64,000 nt of DNA, from positions 2,647,001-2,711,000 of the forward strand of contig NC_134684.1 in the NCBI RefSeq assembly GCF_024713945.1, in the 5' to 3' direction. A program made the translations under genes and the position numbers. The notes beneath the pieces are model-generated. The model made no database searches. It was not told where the DNA came from and worked only from the letters and a program-made list of their open reading frames with translations. Source of the DNA: Dermatophagoides farinae. Its lineage: Eukaryota > Arthropoda > Arachnida > Sarcoptiformes > Pyroglyphidae. Positions 60,368-64,000 of the stretch are shown piece after piece; within the stretch, counting starts at the first letter, position 1; every line of letters starts with the position of its first letter.

Positions 60368-63300
60368 TATATTTCATTGCCAAATATTATTATATGAAAA
60401 TTCGAAATTCTAGTCGTTTTTTTCTGGAAAAAAAACACGCACACAGATATATACACCATCAATCTACCTGTAACTTATTCTTTTAGCTGTCGCTATTCGA
60501 TTTTTTTTCATCTATGATTTTTCATTCACATTCTTACGCAACGACAGCATATTTATTCGATTGAAGAATTGTGTTTTATTATATTTTTTTGTTATTATTT
60601 TTTTTCGCTGCTATGCTATCTATCAATGATTAAAAATTGTCCATTTTTTCTTCCATTTCATCATGTTTTAATGATTTTCATTCAAAAATCAAAAAAGGAA
60701 TAAAAAGAAAAAAAAATCAGCTTAAATCGTTAAGTTGATTCGAGTTTTTACATTTTCCAATTTCTATATTATCAAGAGAGACAGACAGGGACAAAATAAA
60801 AATGTCTGCGTAAACAGATTTTTTTTTTTGGTTCATATAACACAAGCATCATCATCATCTAGGTTTTATGCAAGAAAAAAAAGAACTGTTATTCAGTGTT
60901 CCTGGAATGTATGTTTACTCTATATTTATTTCTATTCTATGATATTATTATGATGATGATGTCACAGAGTTTTCAAATCTCTTTAGATTCAAAACTTGTT
61001 CATTCATTTCAACATACACACAGACACACACACACTCAATTTCGAATCTTTTCGATACATATTCTCTGTATACATTTTTGTGAACAAAGTTTAATTAGAG
61101 AAAAATCGAAATTCAAATGGTGATCCAAATTCTGCTGATTCATTGGATCTTTGGATGTTGTGTTGAAATTATTACTGAGTTATTCCTTTCCACTGTCCTT
61201 GTATTTTCGATGTTGTTCATCATTGTGCCAAAAACTTTCCAGTTTTTATTTTGTTTAGCTCGATTCATGGTAAATTTTCGCATCATTGCAGCAAGTTTAA
61301 TTTATTTTTCTATATATGTGGACAGAAGAAAGAAAGATTTTTGTTTTGTTTTGTTTTGTTTCTGCTTTAGAGAATTTTCATTTCATTTTTTTTTTAGATT
61401 CTCGATCCAGAGAATTCTCCGGTGACACTTGCCAACCACTATTTACTATGAAAACTGATTGTTGATGTTTCGTGGTTATTATTATTAAAATTTTTTTTTC
61501 ATTTTTTTTTATTAATTTTTTTTCACTTGTTTTTCTCTCTCGTAAATCATTGGTATCGTGGCCGTTGTATGTATGAGTGTTTCATGAATGTGAATGTCTC
61601 GATCATTTTTATCTTTTTTTTTCTTTTTTGTTTCTCTATTCAGGATTCATTTCATGGCACAATATGGACAAACATTTGATATGTCCAATTTTTTTCTAAA
61701 TGATGATAATATATTTCACCGCCATACACACTGTACAATGTTAATATGACCGGGCCATAATCATAATTCTGGACAAACAGCAGCCAATTGAATATTTTGC
61801 ATTTCGACAATCTGTGTTCACATTTATGGAAACATAAGTTATGAGGTTCTTTCCCTATTTCTTCCTCATTTCAACATTTTTGGATATTGGAATATTCTTC
61901 AAGTAGAGTGATGCGTCCCTTGTTTTTATCCATCGAATTTTATTATAATTGGCCGTCTATTTTTTTCATTTCATCTAGTTTTATCTGCTTACCGGTACAA
62001 TTATTCCGAAAATTTTTATCTTTCATTAGATTTTGTGCAAATAATCACAACAGATCATCATTATAATCTCAAGTGAAGCCAGCTACCAGAATCCTAAAGC
62101 TGTTTTTGATCCGGCATCTAATAATGATCATTTTCAATTATTAATCAACGATTGATTGCTTTTCATTATTATCAATTATTATTTAGAAATTGTTTTTCTA
62201 TTTTCTTTTCTGATGATTAATCTCAAATTTTCTTATGATGATGATTACTTGATTACAATCAATTTATAATCGAAACTTGTTAAGCCAACTTTAGGAATTA
62301 TTCTGCACGATGATGAAGAAGAGAAAGAAAAAAATGGAGAGGTGAAAGCATAAAGCATTAATAACCATTTGATGACATTCTTCATTGATCAAAAAAAAAT
62401 TTTATTATCATGTAATTTTTCATCACTTGGGAGCTAAAGTTTATTTCATTTTTTTTTTGCTGTTTGCTAGGCAAAATGGACGTAAAAAGAGAATTAATTT
62501 TCAATTTTTTTTTTTGTTGAACGAAAACTACAATTAGTTATCCAACTTTTCCAATGTAATAAAAAAAAATTGTTTCTGAAACTTTTTTTTGCCCGTATGT
62601 AATATGTAATATCAGTGAGAATCATTTTTTTTTATTCTCCACTTTTAACGACATGAAAAAATGTTTAAATTCTTGTGAATTGCAAACAGTGGAAAAAAAA
62701 GTTTGCACCCGATTCGTATGAAATTGTTAATAAATTTCATTTTTTTTTCCAAATAGAAATTTGTAAAATTGATTTGACTTTGTCAATCACAGACCAGAGG
62801 AGGAAAAAAAATCAAATACCGATAAGAAAATAAGATTTTCAAATTAGACTGAAAGCTTTATTTTTTGTTTCTCGGTAAATCATTTCAATTTTTTCCCAAT
62901 CATTTTGTGAGGACTCTACGAATGTCATTTGGACGTTTTTTTTTCTTTGTTGCTGTCAGAAATCTGCTTATCGTTTTGAATCATCATTATATGTATGTAT
63001 GTATGTCTTTTGCAATTTATTTCATTACATGACAGAACCGTGGATTCTTTATTCATCGCTAACGATAGAGATTTAGATCAGTGATCACTAATCAGTATGG
63101 CCAATTTATAAATAAAAAAAATCATGAAGAATTAAGAAATATTGGAAAAAGAAATATATCATAGATAGGTTAATTAAATTCCAACCCAATGACAGATAAA
63201 ATCCAACAACAACAACAAATGTACATCCAACAAAAAAAAATCCAACGAAAATCTCATCTTTATATTCATTTTTTCTCTGGTGTTCCACCAACGAGAATAA

Positions 63301-64000
63301 CAAACAAACAAAAAAATGATTCAATATTTAGTTTAGTCAACTTGAATCTTTAAAAATTTTTCATCATCGATGACAATATTTGGTGATGGTGATGATTTAT
63401 ATCTTTTAATTAAATCAATTCACTTTCCGATTGAAATTCCGATTGAAATGCTGTTGTTTTTTTTTGTTTTTCAACAATTCATTGAATTCTTATCATAATC
63501 TTTTCGTATGAACAGTTTGGTATGGAAAAAAAGGATTGAAATAATATTACAATATCCATTGTGATTCATTGGAAAAATTTTCCATACATTTTTTTTTACC
63601 ACTTCAGTATGTATTGTGGAAAAAAAAAATTCTTTACGGTTTTGATACAATGACAACGACACTGTTTTAGTGGTGATGATGGCAATATATTATTGTTTTA
63701 AGAAGATTGTTTTCATAAAGAGAGAAAAAAAAATTTGAAGCCAAAAAAAAAAATTGGAAAGTTTCTCCGAATCATATCATAACTATTATCTTTTTCTGAA
63801 ATAATTTTTTTTCCAGTTTTTTGCCGTTATCTTCATTCGACCAGAGACAGAACCAGGAGAACCAGATGATGTGGTTTTAATTTTTGCGGTTTTTGTCCTA
63901 AATTTTTTTTTTTCGTTTCTTCTCAACTTTATCGTCTTGTGTTTTCTTTACTGTATTTTTTTTGTGGTTGTCATCATTGTAACTGCCATGTGTGTGTGTG
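60368..64000. other. 3' flank of the raw-like gene and gene-poor DNA
   Basis: Probably 3' UTR up to the AATAAA at 60699-60704, then AT-rich DNA. Three short plus-strand islands with acceptor-like sites and protein-like frames (61398-61451, 61644-61749 and 62054-62155) are described under findings. Nothing firm is seen from 62.2 kb to the end. Confidence 0.5.

Overview
The window looks like nuclear DNA of an arthropod, most likely an acariform (astigmatan, dust-mite-like) mite. The reasons are strong AT richness, dense CAT/ATG, GT/AC and GTT microsatellites, very small GT-AG introns (most 53-91 bp), A/T-ending codons, an arthropod odd-skipped-type zinc-finger gene, gustatory-receptor-like seven-helix proteins and a papain-family protease resembling mite group 1 enzymes. 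The species is an inference. I saw no bacterial operon, rRNA, tRNA gene or CRISPR array.

Layout. 1-28.8 kb: gene-poor, simple-repeat-rich DNA with one weak exon-like segment (minus strand, near 10.6 kb). 28.85-30.77 kb: a three-exon odd-skipped-family gene on the minus strand with five C2H2 fingers and a 1-nt frameshift in finger 5. 30.8-34.3 kb: intergenic. 33.7-35.9 kb and 42.6-44.7 kb: two copies of a roughly 2.2-kb duplication, each carrying a three-exon gustatory-receptor-like gene. Both have a tiny last exon encoding an IY...NFQ tail that a plain ORF search misses. 36.0-42.4 kb, between the copies: a transposon graveyard (piggyBac-like, BEL/Pao-like and Ty1/copia-like scraps) into which a young BEL/Pao element is nested. 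That element has near-identical 242/243-bp LTRs and CCCC target duplications. Its 1149-residue ORF keeps gag, zinc knuckles and protease but lacks the reverse-transcriptase YxDD core and integrase.

44.8-46.5 kb: a three-exon C1A cysteine protease (about 530 aa, minus strand) with an unusual N-terminal domain and a long basic linker. 47.05-47.46 kb: sulfiredoxin (two exons, minus). 47.67-48.46 kb: a possible divergent two-exon gene of unknown function. 48.5-56.2 kb: gene-poor. 56.2-60.4 kb: an eight-exon plus-strand gene resembling Drosophila raw, with two nucleoside-2-deoxyribosyltransferase-like halves. The first keeps the Glu at the nucleophile position and the second does not. 60.4-64 kb: its 3' flank plus weak exon-like islands.

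The genes do not form a pathway. The points of most interest are: a 14-nt primer-binding site shared by two LTR-element fragments that matches the anticodon arm of tRNA-Ile, with C opposite the wobble (inosine) base; the in-frame-deleted BEL element whose stop codon is formed at its LTR boundary; the hidden receptor exons; and the protease architecture. All splice structures were read by eye from GT-AG sites, phase and homology. No transcript data were available.
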